Positions 39,850 through 50,310 of a DNA stretch of 64,000 nucleotides are shown in pieces. Source of the DNA: Trochalopteron elliotii (Eukaryota > Chordata > Aves > Passeriformes > Leiothrichidae); contig JANPWX010000444.1 of assembly GCA_024734555.1 (NCBI GenBank), forward strand, positions 1,180,803 through 1,244,802. The letters run 5' to 3'. Both the position numbers and the translations under genes were made by a program. The notes below the pieces were generated by a model. It was not told the DNA's origin, did no database searches, and saw only the letters and a list, made by a program, of their open reading frames with translations. Numbering within the stretch: position 1 is the first letter of the stretch; each line of letters begins with the position of its first letter.

Positions 39850-40587
39850 GGGGGATGTGAAGACCTAACAAATACAGCCAGGGGTCGAGGGTGGTGCTGG
39901 TGGTGCTGGACTGGTGGAACTGCTGATGGAGATTAATCCTGCAGGCAGCACCCAGTGCTCTGCTGCACTTAGGAGCTTGGCTCCTCTATTTGCAGGTGGC
40001 ATCTGGTAGCACCTGGCAAGTCCTACCTGTCACAAGCCCCTGGGGAGCAGTGAGGTGAGGCAAGGTGGTGTAGTGGCTATTCCCACTGAGCCACAAAGTA
40101 GACATGATGGTCCTGGGGTACAGGAGGGTGCAGGATGGACCTGTGTCCTCCAGGAAAAGCAGAAGCAATGAGCTTTGGGTCAAGGGACAGGATGAGCTGT
40201 ACCTAGAAGCCATCAAGGCTAGCAAAAGTTTCGAGGATATGTAAAAGCAAAGATTTTAGGGTCCTTCCTTTAGGATTGTACTGCACACTAATGCAAAGAC
40301 TTTCCCATGAATAATGTCTAATCTAGGATTGTTGAAAACTATTTTATAATCTGAAGTCAAGTTGGTGACAGTCCTCTTCTGATTATACGTAATGCTGTCA
40401 CTAGAACTGTGTCCTGTTTTGAGTTAATTTCCTAAGCTTTGTCAATTGGTGTTCTTTAACTTTGAATAGGCAGAAGATGTAAGAGGCTGGGTACCAACAT
40501 CGAGGTCTGATTCATTCATTTCCCACCTGAGCCCTGGGAGCCATCAGACATCAGAAAGTGTTGATGTGCAAGTGTTGCAGAGCATGT

Positions 40588-40905
40588 GAGCAATGACTTC
40601 AAGTGCAAGAAAAGGTCAGTGAGGACATCTCTGACAGGTGAGAAAACAGCTGAACAAAGCCAAACCAACAGCTAGCATGCTGGAAAAAGAAATGGAGCAA
40701 CTGAAAAAGCCCTCTAGGAAGTGTCATTGACTTTAATTATATGGCAGAAAGACAATTACATCAGGTCTAGAGATAGACAAAGGAGCAGCACTATTTACAC
40801 CTTGAAAAAGTTCAAGGGAGAAAAGGTGCCATCAAGAAGGCACAAGAGCTGCAGCAACAGCTGGCCTTGCTTCACCATGAAACCTTTGAGGGGAACCCAA
40901 CCTGA
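40588..40905 (+). pseudogene. Degenerate coiled-coil-like reading frame
   Basis: Three stretches on the plus strand read like one broken Lys/Glu/Gln/Leu-rich helix. One frame gives VQEKVSEDISD, the next frame gives VRKQLNKAKPTASMLEKEME, and a return to the first frame gives KKAQELQQQLALLHHETFEG up to a TGA at 40903-40905. Internal stops lie between them. Heptad-like spacing of Leu and charge patterning suggest a former coiled coil, such as a retrotransposon ORF1 or a cellular coiled-coil protein. No family-specific motif was recognised, and a purine-rich repeat read by chance remains possible. Confidence 0.3.
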
Positions 40906-41101
40906 ATCCTAACACAGCGTTCTCCTCAAAATTCCCCTAGCCGCAAATGTGCTGTCCTCTACCCCACCCCAATACAGCCCTGGCCCCTGTAAATCCATAC
41001 CCTGGGATGTCTTCCCCAAAAATATCACAACCCCTCACCAACCCCTCTTGAGACCCCCTGGGGTCCCATCTCTCCTTAAAATCTCCTTCAAGTTCCAGAT
41101 A

Positions 41102-41153
41102 CCCACCCCACTGTCATTGGGAGGCAGTACCCCAAAACCCCCAGTTTTCCCCC
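41102..41153 (-). other. C-rich tract with G-quadruplex potential on the minus strand
   Basis: On the minus strand, G runs of 5, 5, 4 and 4 are separated by loops of about 6, 4 and 20 bases (plus-strand C runs at 41149-41153, 41138-41142, 41130-41133 and 41106-41109). The long fourth loop weakens the case. No gene is close enough to suggest a promoter role. Confidence 0.4.
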
Positions 41154-41460
41154 AGCTAGACCCACATCCATTACCTCCTCCAGATTCAGATGTCCAGCCA
41201 GGAGGAATATAGATGCTTCTAGTGGGGGCACAGCTGAGCACCACCAGGCTGTCTGGGTACACCAATACTGTTGGGGGGAGGCCCAGGGTCACTCCAACCC
41301 CTCTTTCTGCTCCTCTTCCTTCCCATTGCCTCTCTACCCACATCACCCCCAAAGTTGGTTTCTGCTGCTGAACCCTTGTTGAAGCACGTGAATGTGGGCA
41401 AACTTATATTTTTTACTAGAGAAGATGGAAACGACCAAATACTTTTCTGGTGTCCATTCA

Positions 41461-42178
41461 TTGCTGCACAGTGGATTTTCCCTGGTTAACTATTTTTGCC
41501 AATGTCATGTTGATTGACCTTAACTAATGAAGTTTTGCAGTCATCTAAGTCATTTTCAGCCACTGTCTGGAAGATATAATTATATGGAAGTTTTTTGTTA
41601 TTTTTTTCTGTAAAAACAAAAGCACTCTAATATGTAAGAGGGACTGGGGTGAAATGACTACAAATCAGAGTATTATTCAAGTTGTTTGACTGAATTGCAG
41701 GGCAGAGCATCCTGCTACAACTGTGTACTGCATTTTTAAGGTAGATTATTACCTATAAACAGGAGTAAGAGAAAATCATGACAAGAAAAGTGTGTTTGCA
41801 CCTAACACATAATGATGCTAACATTTTCTGAAGATACACTGTTTTAAACTTTTACAGCTTTATTATTCCTCATTTGTTACAGTGAGAATTTAGGAAGTTT
41901 GATACTCAATGTGTTTACAGTGTTACATTTTCGGTATAGCAGTGAACTGCTTCTGACATTTGTAACTTCTTGCCTATTCACAAGAGGAAAATTATTTCTA
42001 GTTGAAATAATCCACCACACTGATTCTGATGTACCTTGAGAATCAGATATGAACTCAGTGACTTAAAGGCCGTTCAGCTGTAGGGTGATGGTTTCTGTGG
42101 TGGGATGATAGAAGCATTGATACAGAAATCACTGAGAGGGAGCAGAGGAAATATGTGCGTATGGAATAACATTTCAAA
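41461..42178. other. AT-rich spacer, no gene seen
   Basis: Composition returns to the AT-rich background between two GC-rich blocks. No repeat recognised. Confidence 0.5.
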
Positions 42179-42545
42179 CCCTACCGGCTATGGCGGGGTC
42201 CTGAGCTGCTTTACCAGCTAGCTTGCCCTCTCACCAGCATATAAGGGAGGTCTGGTGGGTCTGAACCTCAGGCTGAAGCGTGGTCAGAGGTGTGGAAGAA
42301 AGAGTGAACTCTTCACGTGGGTTTTACTAGGCTTTGCTCCACCCAGGGAGCTGCCCACGAGCAAGAGCGAGCTCTGGCCTTCTGTCCTCACCTTAAGTAC
42401 CCCAGGGGTGTACACCGAGCAGGGGGAACCCAGAACCAATCCAGGAGGTGCGGGGTGTGACCCAGAACAGGGATACAATGGAGAAAGGTGGGGACTTCAG
42501 GACTCTGTCAAATCACCCAGCATCTTCACCAGAATCTTCCTAATT
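42179..42545 (-). mobile_element. GC-rich block, possible reversed LTR
   Basis: The block is sharply GC-rich with abrupt edges. Read on the minus strand it has a promoter-like gtacttaagg region, then a cttctgtcctcacc-type segment, and near its end ctggtaaagcagctc and ggaccccgcc, resembling the U5/leader junction of avian retroviruses. No clear AATAAA, TG...CA boundary or target duplication was found, so the LTR call is tentative. The 100-codon open frame across it is explained by base composition. Confidence 0.3.
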
Positions 42546-45307
42546 TTTACATGGTGATTGACAAGGTCCATTACCAGGGAAGGACCACAGGGGTTTGGGG
42601 ATGGGGGTGTAGGGAGAAACCATTATAAAAAAACTAACAAAAACATACACAATTATTGGAAATCCCAAAATGTACACTGCCACAACTGGCTATCCATGGA
42701 TTCTTTTTTCCTCCTATTATTCAACTGCTGTGCATTGTTTTGAGCTCAAACTTAATGATTTAGGACATACAGGCAGATTCTGTACTTATGCTAGAAGATG
42801 TTCTGAAGAACTTTTCAAGATTGTAGGATTATTTTTTGTTTTTAAATAGGTAGAAGAGATTATATTATGATCCACCAGAATAATGTTAAGATCCTACTTC
42901 TGAAATAATGGTGGGGGCCAGTTGTTTAAAAGATGTCTCTGCCTCATCTAAGGTTCAAATGAAACCATATGTCAGTATAGATTTATTTAACAGTAAATGT
43001 GAGGTAGAGAGAGTGGGGGGAAGAAAAAGAGAAAAAAAGACAGATATTAAATAGGAAGATAGTCACCACCACATGGATTCCTGTGGCATCCCACCAGCCC
43101 TTCTTCTGGTCATCTCTATTTTGGGGGTTTTCAAGTGTTCTTCTCAAGGTACCACTTTTGTAAGCAGTCCATGGTAGCCAGCAGTGTATGTACCATTCCG
43201 ACAACTTGAGGTGGCATGTGTCTATGCAGCTGTTTCCTGTCACGGTGAGAAATTTTGTCTGAATAGGTTATCCAGGTGTGCCTCACCCAGCCTGGCAATT
43301 TCCTGTTGCTGCATCTGCGCTTTCCCCACAGTCTGCACAGAGAAATCTTGTCTGGTGTGATAATTCCAAACTTTTCACCTCCTGTAGGACAGAAATTAAC
43401 AGCTCCCTGTAAGACATCTGTGCTTGTTGTGGTACCTCATCTTATGGGGACAGTGTTTTGAGACGTTTTTACTGCATTCTTTATGTTCTGAAAGATAAAA
43501 ACAGGGAAGTGCTTTTTTAGGAAGAGAAGAATATGGCTTCTTGGTAGCAGTAATGAGGGACTCACACTTTGTGTGTATTCGCTTATTATTTTTTCTCATT
43601 TTTTTCTAAGGTGATGACGAATGAAGAGCAGCTGCCTTTATACTTCTAAATAAAAGAAAACAGGGAAAAATCTCTATTTATTTTAATTGTTTCCAGAATA
43701 TATTAAAAATTATTGTCTTCTCTTTGGAACTGTGCTTATCCAGTTTCACTAACATTATCCTTTGAATTTAATCATTGGTTAGAGATGCTTGATGATAATT
43801 CAGAATATTTTACCATTATTGTACTTTTAAGATTTTCAGTATAAAATTCCACTCTACCTAATTGGAATGCTCTTCATTAGGATTGATTAGTTATTATTTC
43901 TTCCTGCAAATCCACTGAAGCTTAACCAGACTTAAAGAGTAACTGACATTTAAAAGTAGCTATAATTTAATTTATTGCAGTTTTGACAGGCAAGGATACT
44001 TATGTTCCTTTTATGTGCATCAGTCTCAGAAAACTCAATTATTTCTTAGTTTTGATGAATTTAGAGATCTTATTTATCACTTCAGTGCCATTCCTTTCTA
44101 AACCCTCTTTCTGTACTTCAAAAGTGTAAGTTCAAGAAGTAATTGAAAACAGTATGGACTTTGTGTGTTCCTACTGATGATCAACATTTTCTTAACTTTC
44201 CTATTTGAGATATATCTTTTTTGCATTATTTTTTAATTTAAATTTATATCCTAATGAGACATCTGATTTAATTAAGCTAGGAACATTACTGTTAGGATCT
44301 AAGCATTGTTCACCTCATAATTAATTCCAGTGGAACTTTGTGCTGTGAACCATAGTGAAAGTCCTAATGGTGGACTGAGATGAGTCTCCCGAGGGTAGGA
44401 AGGCAGGATTATCATATGAAAAGTAAAGGTTAGATGAATAAAATAAATCCTCAGACAAACATTTGGTGAAAAGGTGAAGTGCCCAACAAAATTGTCTCAT
44501 GTGAATATGGCTAAAGTGGAGAAACTTGGAACACATTGTAACCATGTCCTGATTGTGGGTTGGGATGTGATCTGCATCCAGGCCATTGTATCCTCTTGTT
44601 CCCCCTGCTTGGCTGCCTAGGTGGAAGGGAATGGGATAGTGGTGTGCTTCAGTAAATTCCTTAATCTAGTTTTTTGGGAACATGAAATGAAGGTTGTACA
44701 TTTCTCTGAGTTTAGATGCAATTAGAATGATTGTCCTAGCAAAAGAAAATGATAATTTTGAAAGCATGTCTTGAAGAGTAATTTATATTTTCCGTGGACC
44801 CCCAAAGCAATCTAAATGCATTCACATGTTTAAGTGGGAGCATATAATGGTGTAACACAGCGCCTTGGAGTAGCACTGAATGAGAAGAGATGGCTTAAGT
44901 ATACCTGGCACAAGTGTTATGACTCACAGCAATGCAAGGCAATTTTTGCTCCACAGTACAGTATCTAATCCCAGTATCGTGCTTTATTTTTGTTTATCAA
45001 ACCTGCTCCAAATTGTGTGAAAATTACTCCTAATCTGGGCAAAGCAAAATTTAATATATGAAGAAAAGGGAAACTAGATGTTATTTTTATAAAAAGGGGG
45101 GGAAAATTACTCAATCATTCATACATCTATCTAATGTGTTAGATAACATAATGGCATATATATACAGATGAAGGCAACATAATGAAAGCAATCTATTTCA
45201 TCAGATGGAGCAATTTAATCATTAAAAGTAAGCAAATCATATAGTTGGTATTTGAAAAAAAGTTATTACTCTTTGTTTATCAAAGCTGGATTTGCTACTA
45301 ACTTGGA

Positions 45308-45562
45308 TTGTGTGAAAACATAAAACTCATCATTTTTCTGAGTGCTGGAGCTAATCTTATCCCACTGGACACACAGACAGAGATTTTTCTTTTGGAGCAT
45401 AGGACAACCAAGCATTCTCTCCTGCAGTCCTTGGTGCTGAGGGAAGAAACCAAAAAATTTGCAAGCCTATTTAAAAAGACCTTCAAAAGGAGCCTGCAGC
45501 CCCAGGGACCCATAGACGACCCTTTAGGTCTAAAAACACTTGAAGCTGTAGGGAAACTTTGA
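45308..45562 (+). other. Exon-like ORF of 84 codons, unidentified
   Basis: An ATG-started frame ends in TGA at 45560-45562 and an AATAAA lies 60 bases downstream (45622-45627). Composition is Lys/Leu/Thr-rich with normal-looking codon use and pieces such as TKKFASLFKKTFKRSL, which is less AT-biased than most background ORFs here. Two possible acceptors are ttttctgag near 45345 and tctcctgcag near 45429. No signal peptide, domain or family was recognised. It could be a terminal exon, a decayed insertion or chance. Confidence 0.2.
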
Positions 45563-47801
45563 GAAAGTTTGGGGGGATTGACAGGGACAAGACACTGCAA
45601 AAAACAACCTTAATCTCCAGCAATAAAGTGAATGGGCAGAAACCAGCAAGGCTTTGTAAGGTAATTGAAAGATCTGGAGGAGTGGGGCAGCTTAAAAACT
45701 TCTAGATATAGTCTGAGGAGAAAATCCCAGTGCATGGATGGAGTCAGATACCCAGGTAGATCAATTTGTTCTGGAAGATATGAATTTCGGTAGTAACTTA
45801 ACAAGAATTTGATGTCTCTAGTAGTATAACTGCAAACAGATTTTATCAACTTTGAAATATCTTTTTAAATGAAAGTAGAAAAATCTGAACAATTCGCGAG
45901 CTGCTTATGTTCTTTATTCAACGTGTACAATGAACTTTTTGAAGTTACATTTCCTATTCATATCAATTAGTATTCCTGCTGTACAAATTACAGCTAACTA
46001 ATCTGTAGCAACGTTTTTTACGAAGTTAAGCATGCACTTAACAGCAGTATTGAATCCTGAATCAAAGGGTTTGTGGCCCAGCCCTATGAGTACCTCTGCA
46101 TATGTATTTCTCTTGATATAAATACATAAAAAAATGAAAACACGTATGATAAGAAGTTCTGCTGAAGATTTACTTGATGAAAAACATTTTTTTTTATTTT
46201 GTCAAATGGTGAAAAAGAGAGTTCCAACATCATATGGCATAGTGAGTGACATTTCAAAATCTACTGGCAAATTCAGTAGTTTTAAGTATGGGAAAAATTT
46301 CAGAAACAGCTATGAACTAGAACTATTTCTATATTTAAGTCTTTTAGGACTTCAAAACTGTTCTAAAGAACTTTATGGACTTCTTTATCTTAAAATAATA
46401 GATTTATCTTTGTTTTAATCTTTTTTTAATCTTTATTGTTTTACTTTCTGCTTAGGTTACAAGTTACAGAAATAAACAATATTTATTTATTCTTGGATAA
46501 AACATGGCTAAAGAGATTTTCTCTTTAAGCTATATTGCTGATATTGCAAATTCTTCCTCTCCAGGCAGACGTATTATCAGCAAGGAATTTGTCAGGAGCT
46601 ATTGTAAAATATTCTGATATTTAAGCTTGTTACTGAACAAGGATGATCTGAAAGAATACCATAGTTAAACAAAATTAGTATTTCCACTCCAGATTCCCGT
46701 ATCTTGATAGGAAAATTTCACTTAAATGTAAAAGCTAAATTTATATAATTATTATTATATTTCTTTATATTTATTATTTAATGTTTTCTTCAGATTTAAA
46801 TTTTCCTCAGTAGCTTCATAATAATGCTGTTTTATATTTCCACTACCAGCTAACTTCTTTTAATAAGGACAGGAAAAAAATCAGAAATGCTATGCTTTCT
46901 TTTTTCCTGGCACAGTCCAAACAATAGATAACACTGTAAGACACAGAAAAGACTTTTATGGAAAAAGAAGCATGTTCTGCCAAACAAATCACAGTGGGCA
47001 CTTTAAGCAAATTTAACAAGTAGGTAGAATAAATATGGTGCTGTATGATACATATTTTATGAGACCGTAGGCCGTTACATATTTTTTCATAAATTTTTAA
47101 ATGCGTGCAATTTTCCACTCCAATAATTTAAAATGAAAAATGTTTTACCTTTAGAGAAAATTAGTTAAAGGACTGAAAACCATTGTATGAATAAAGAAAC
47201 CTTGCTTAAGAGAAAGAAAATAGATTTTTTAAAGCAAAAAGCCAATTTATATAATTTAGCTAAATGCTTTAAGTAGGAAAGTGCATTAGTAATTTAGAAG
47301 TGCAGAGTGCCTTGGGTTGGTTATTAAATTGCAGGGATGTTTTAAAAAGTGCTCCCCATTGGTTACAAAACAGACTTGAGTAAGAGTCCTGAAATTAATG
47401 TTGTAGATACAACAGAGCACATCAAGACTTTCACTGACCAAACATAATAAAATTCAGCTTTTCTGTGAAAAGCAGGCTGAATTCGTTGGCTGCTATCCTC
47501 CAATAATGTAAAAGAGGGTTTTTATGTTTCTAAGTTCCAGTACTCATCCTGGAAATCTTTTGTGATGATATGATCTTTGAAGAAGCACATTCTATTTGTT
47601 CACAATTGGTTCAGGACTGTGGCAGAAGTGGGCCAATGTCAGTAATGTACTCATGTAGGAGTTTTTTATAATAAATCTACTGTCTATGACAAAATGATAC
47701 TGTATTTCAGATTAGTTATGAACAGTCTCAGGACCCTATTAACAGAAATATGAGAAATTAAAACTGTTTCTAATTTTAGCATGTATTTTCAAAGTTTTGG
47801 T

Positions 47802-47829
47802 TCCTAAAAGAACCAAAGTTCTTTTAGGA
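47802..47829. repeat. Perfect 12-bp hairpin
   Basis: Arms tcctaaaagaac and gttcttttagga pair perfectly around a 4-base loop (caaa). It is too short for a microRNA precursor and has no transcription context. Confidence 0.75.
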
Positions 47830-48815
47830 GCAACACATATCAAAATTGTGTGTTTGTCTTCTTCTCTTACAAGTCTAACATTAAAGTTTTTAGAAACTAG
47901 AGTCTGCCTCTTTGGGACAAAATGACAAATATTGCTGGTTGTTTAGAAGAATATGTCAAATGATTCCCTAGCTCTGAAGGAAACTTTAATTAAATATTTT
48001 TTACATGTATATAGATAAATAATTCCAGGGAAAATAAAAGCATCTCATCAGGGCATTCAGTCTTAAAACCTACTGTAAAATTGTGACTCACAAACTCAGT
48101 CACTGAAGATGTCTGGGATGATTTTAAATGGTCATTAATGCATCAGAGGTTTAAACGGTTGTGGACTTATTTAAGATCTAATATAATGTTGCAAACTGCA
48201 TTCAGTCATGAAACCTGATTTTTCATGTAGTGTGACAGTTCCACATAAAATCCCTTTTCTGCATTGTGGTTCACAACATGAAAACCTTGAGAACTACTGC
48301 TTGAGCATAAGTATTAAAATATAAACATTCATGTTATTGCTGAGATAGAAATATTATGTAAAAAGGGTTTAGGTATACAAAAATTCATTGATTTGTCAAA
48401 ATATAAGTAGTGTATAATAGAATAATAGTGTTAAGAGAGCAGAAAAAAAAATCAAGAGAAAATAATGATTGTTTCAAGATTGTGAGTATCCTAAATCTGG
48501 AAGTTGATTTTTGTTTATTAATTATGTTGTCATAGTGTTCAGGAGTTCTTGCTATTGACTGGAGCCTTTCATGCCTAACAGTATGGAAGCAGAGCTTCAT
48601 GAAGCATTTTTTGATTGTTAGTGTGTGAAAATATAGAGTCTAGAAGACATGGGATCAATCAGTAGAGGTTAGCTATGTAAATAATTGTCAGTACAATGCA
48701 GACTAAGTTTTTGTAGGTGCTACAAAATGGAAGGTTTAAGTAAAATTAAAGGGAGAATAACTGGTTGGTTACAGCAGTAGGAAAGAAGGCACAGAAATGT
48801 TTGTTGCAAAATTTA

Positions 48816-48880
48816 GAATCATAAAGCATCTAGGTTGGAGGGAGAGTTGTGGTGTCATCTACTTCCTTCCCCTCTTTAAA
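48816..48880 (-). mobile_element. CR1 LINE 3'-terminal scrap
   Basis: A short diverged match to the reversed CR1 3' end: agaatcataaagcatctagg followed by ttggaggga and a tcatctacttcc segment. It is too short to assign to a subfamily. Confidence 0.55.
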
Positions 48881-49049
48881 GTAAATTGGTAAGTGGTAGG
48901 GTCTAGAAGTTAAGGAAATTTCGAAAGAATTTTAGACTGAATATAAAGGGTTTCAAACTCCTATCTTTTCTAACCTTTTTTTTGTCCCTTGTGAAATAGG
49001 TTTTGCTACTCTGAAATGACACCACATTTATTTCATCAAAGACATCTAT

Positions 49050-49424
49050 TGCCAGGGTTGGCCTGAGATAAAAAGGAAGTCGGAGTATAGAGAGAACGCA
49101 GATCAAGCCAATATGGTTAACAGCTACGTTCCGCTTTATTCAGCTAAGATGGCTACTTTTATACATTTCCATATAGTTTACATCCACAGCAGCTCTTCAT
49201 TGGCATACAGCAGAGAAAAGAATGCAAACACTTATGGTTGACCAAACTCTTAAGGCAGCTACTGGTGTTCAGACTACTTACTATACATGTTATCTATTAG
49301 AAACCTCTCTGTGCCTTGTTAACACCTTAAGGTGTAATTCTCACTGCATCAGAGACTTGGCAGCTGAATTTCCACCTGCACCACTGAGGCCTTACAGGCC
49401 TTCATCTGAGGCCCAGGCTAGGTG
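49050..49424 (-). mobile_element. Endogenous retrovirus LTR, reversed
   Basis: Read on the minus strand, a TATA box (complement of ttttata, 49157-49163) precedes AATAAA (complement of tttatt, 49135-49140) by about 20 bases. A U5-like segment then ends near 49050 (plus strand tgccaggg). U3 extends to about 49424. No internal retroviral sequence adjoins either side, so it is probably a solo LTR. The outer U3 boundary is approximate. Confidence 0.55.
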
Positions 49425-50267
49425 ATTCACTCACAGTCCAAATATTCACTATCTTCAAAAACTCTGCTACAGACATCCATGATACAGTAAGATACAGCAC
49501 TAAATATCCTAGTGCATGCAGCCTACTGTTTATTAAATTCAGAAAGTTCTTCTGAGTTTTATTTTCAATTTCTCTTACTAAATATTCACTAGAGAACAGC
49601 TGAGCATACTTGCTAAGTGCCACTATTTATATAAGAAAAAAAAAAAGAGTGTTTGGGAAGGTCCTTTAAGAGATATTAGGGCAGGCTCAACACTGAAAAT
49701 CTGCTGCACTACTTAACATATGATCGAAAGGCATTTGGGGACCTTTCAACCTGCTATTGATTTTTTTGGTACTTTGACAAGTACTAAAACATTTAAAAGC
49801 TTTGGTTTAGGTAACCATATATGACTCACAACATAAAAAAAGATAAAAAAGTTATTGAAAGAGCAAACTATTTTTGGGTGACCCTGTGATGCTGCTGTGG
49901 TGATAAAAGGAGTTGAAAGAGTACAGTAGACCACTTCAGCAAAATATATATTTTTAAAAAATATAATCAGTTCTGTTGCGCCAGTAGTCTTTAAATTATG
50001 TCATTGAATGTTAGTATGCAAAAAATCCACGTTATTTGGAATCTGGGCTGTTCCAGAAGGTATTCCAATTAGTAAGCTCTAATTGTCATTATTTACAATT
50101 TTTCTTTTTAGTGTTGTTTATCTAAGGGTCCCTTATCTAAGAATTAAACCCCTTTTTTGCCTTATTATCACTAGAAAATTGTCTAGCTGGTTGTTTTTCA
50201 CAAAGTGCCCTGCCCTGTAGAGAATCTTAAATGTATTTGCTTAATGCAAAGAGAACAGCGCAGTGTG

Positions 50268-50310
50268 AATCATTAATTATTAATAAATAATGTAGCTAAT
50301 TACTTAATAG
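50268..50310. promoter_or_regulatory. Dense TAAT/ATTA cluster, candidate homeodomain enhancer
   Basis: Within about 45 bases there are at least five TAAT or ATTA cores, including ttaatta and gctaattac, followed by non-repetitive sequence of mixed composition to about 50350. Homeodomain and LIM-homeodomain proteins bind TAAT cores, and such clusters are common in conserved vertebrate enhancers. AT-rich background also produces them, so this is a candidate only. Confidence 0.2.

Larger units (their letters stand above)
39850..41460. other. GC-rich block with decayed coding-like segment and C-rich tract
   Basis: Composition rises well above the surroundings in two parts (39850-40230 and 40440-41460). 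The first part has GGTGCT-type repeats near 39890-39910. The second has a purine-rich portion with coiled-coil-like fragments (40588-40905) and then a C-rich portion (40930-41350). No terminal repeats, target duplications or known domains were seen. It may be an old retroposon or a retrocopy; I cannot assign it. Confidence 0.4.
42546..48815. other. AT-rich DNA, one exon-like ORF and a hairpin
   Basis: About 6.3 kb without recognised dispersed repeats. It contains the ORF at 45308-45562 and the hairpin at 47802-47829, listed separately. Segments near 44950-45290 are repeat-free and motif-rich (TAATCC, TAAT), possibly conserved non-coding sequence. Confidence 0.45.

Noticed and set aside
42255..42557. 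100-codon plus-strand ORF
   Set aside because: It is antisense to an LTR-like GC-rich block and explained by base composition.
46134..46418. 94-codon plus-strand ORF
   Set aside because: Phe/Leu/Ser/Lys-rich chance translation with no exon borders or family similarity.
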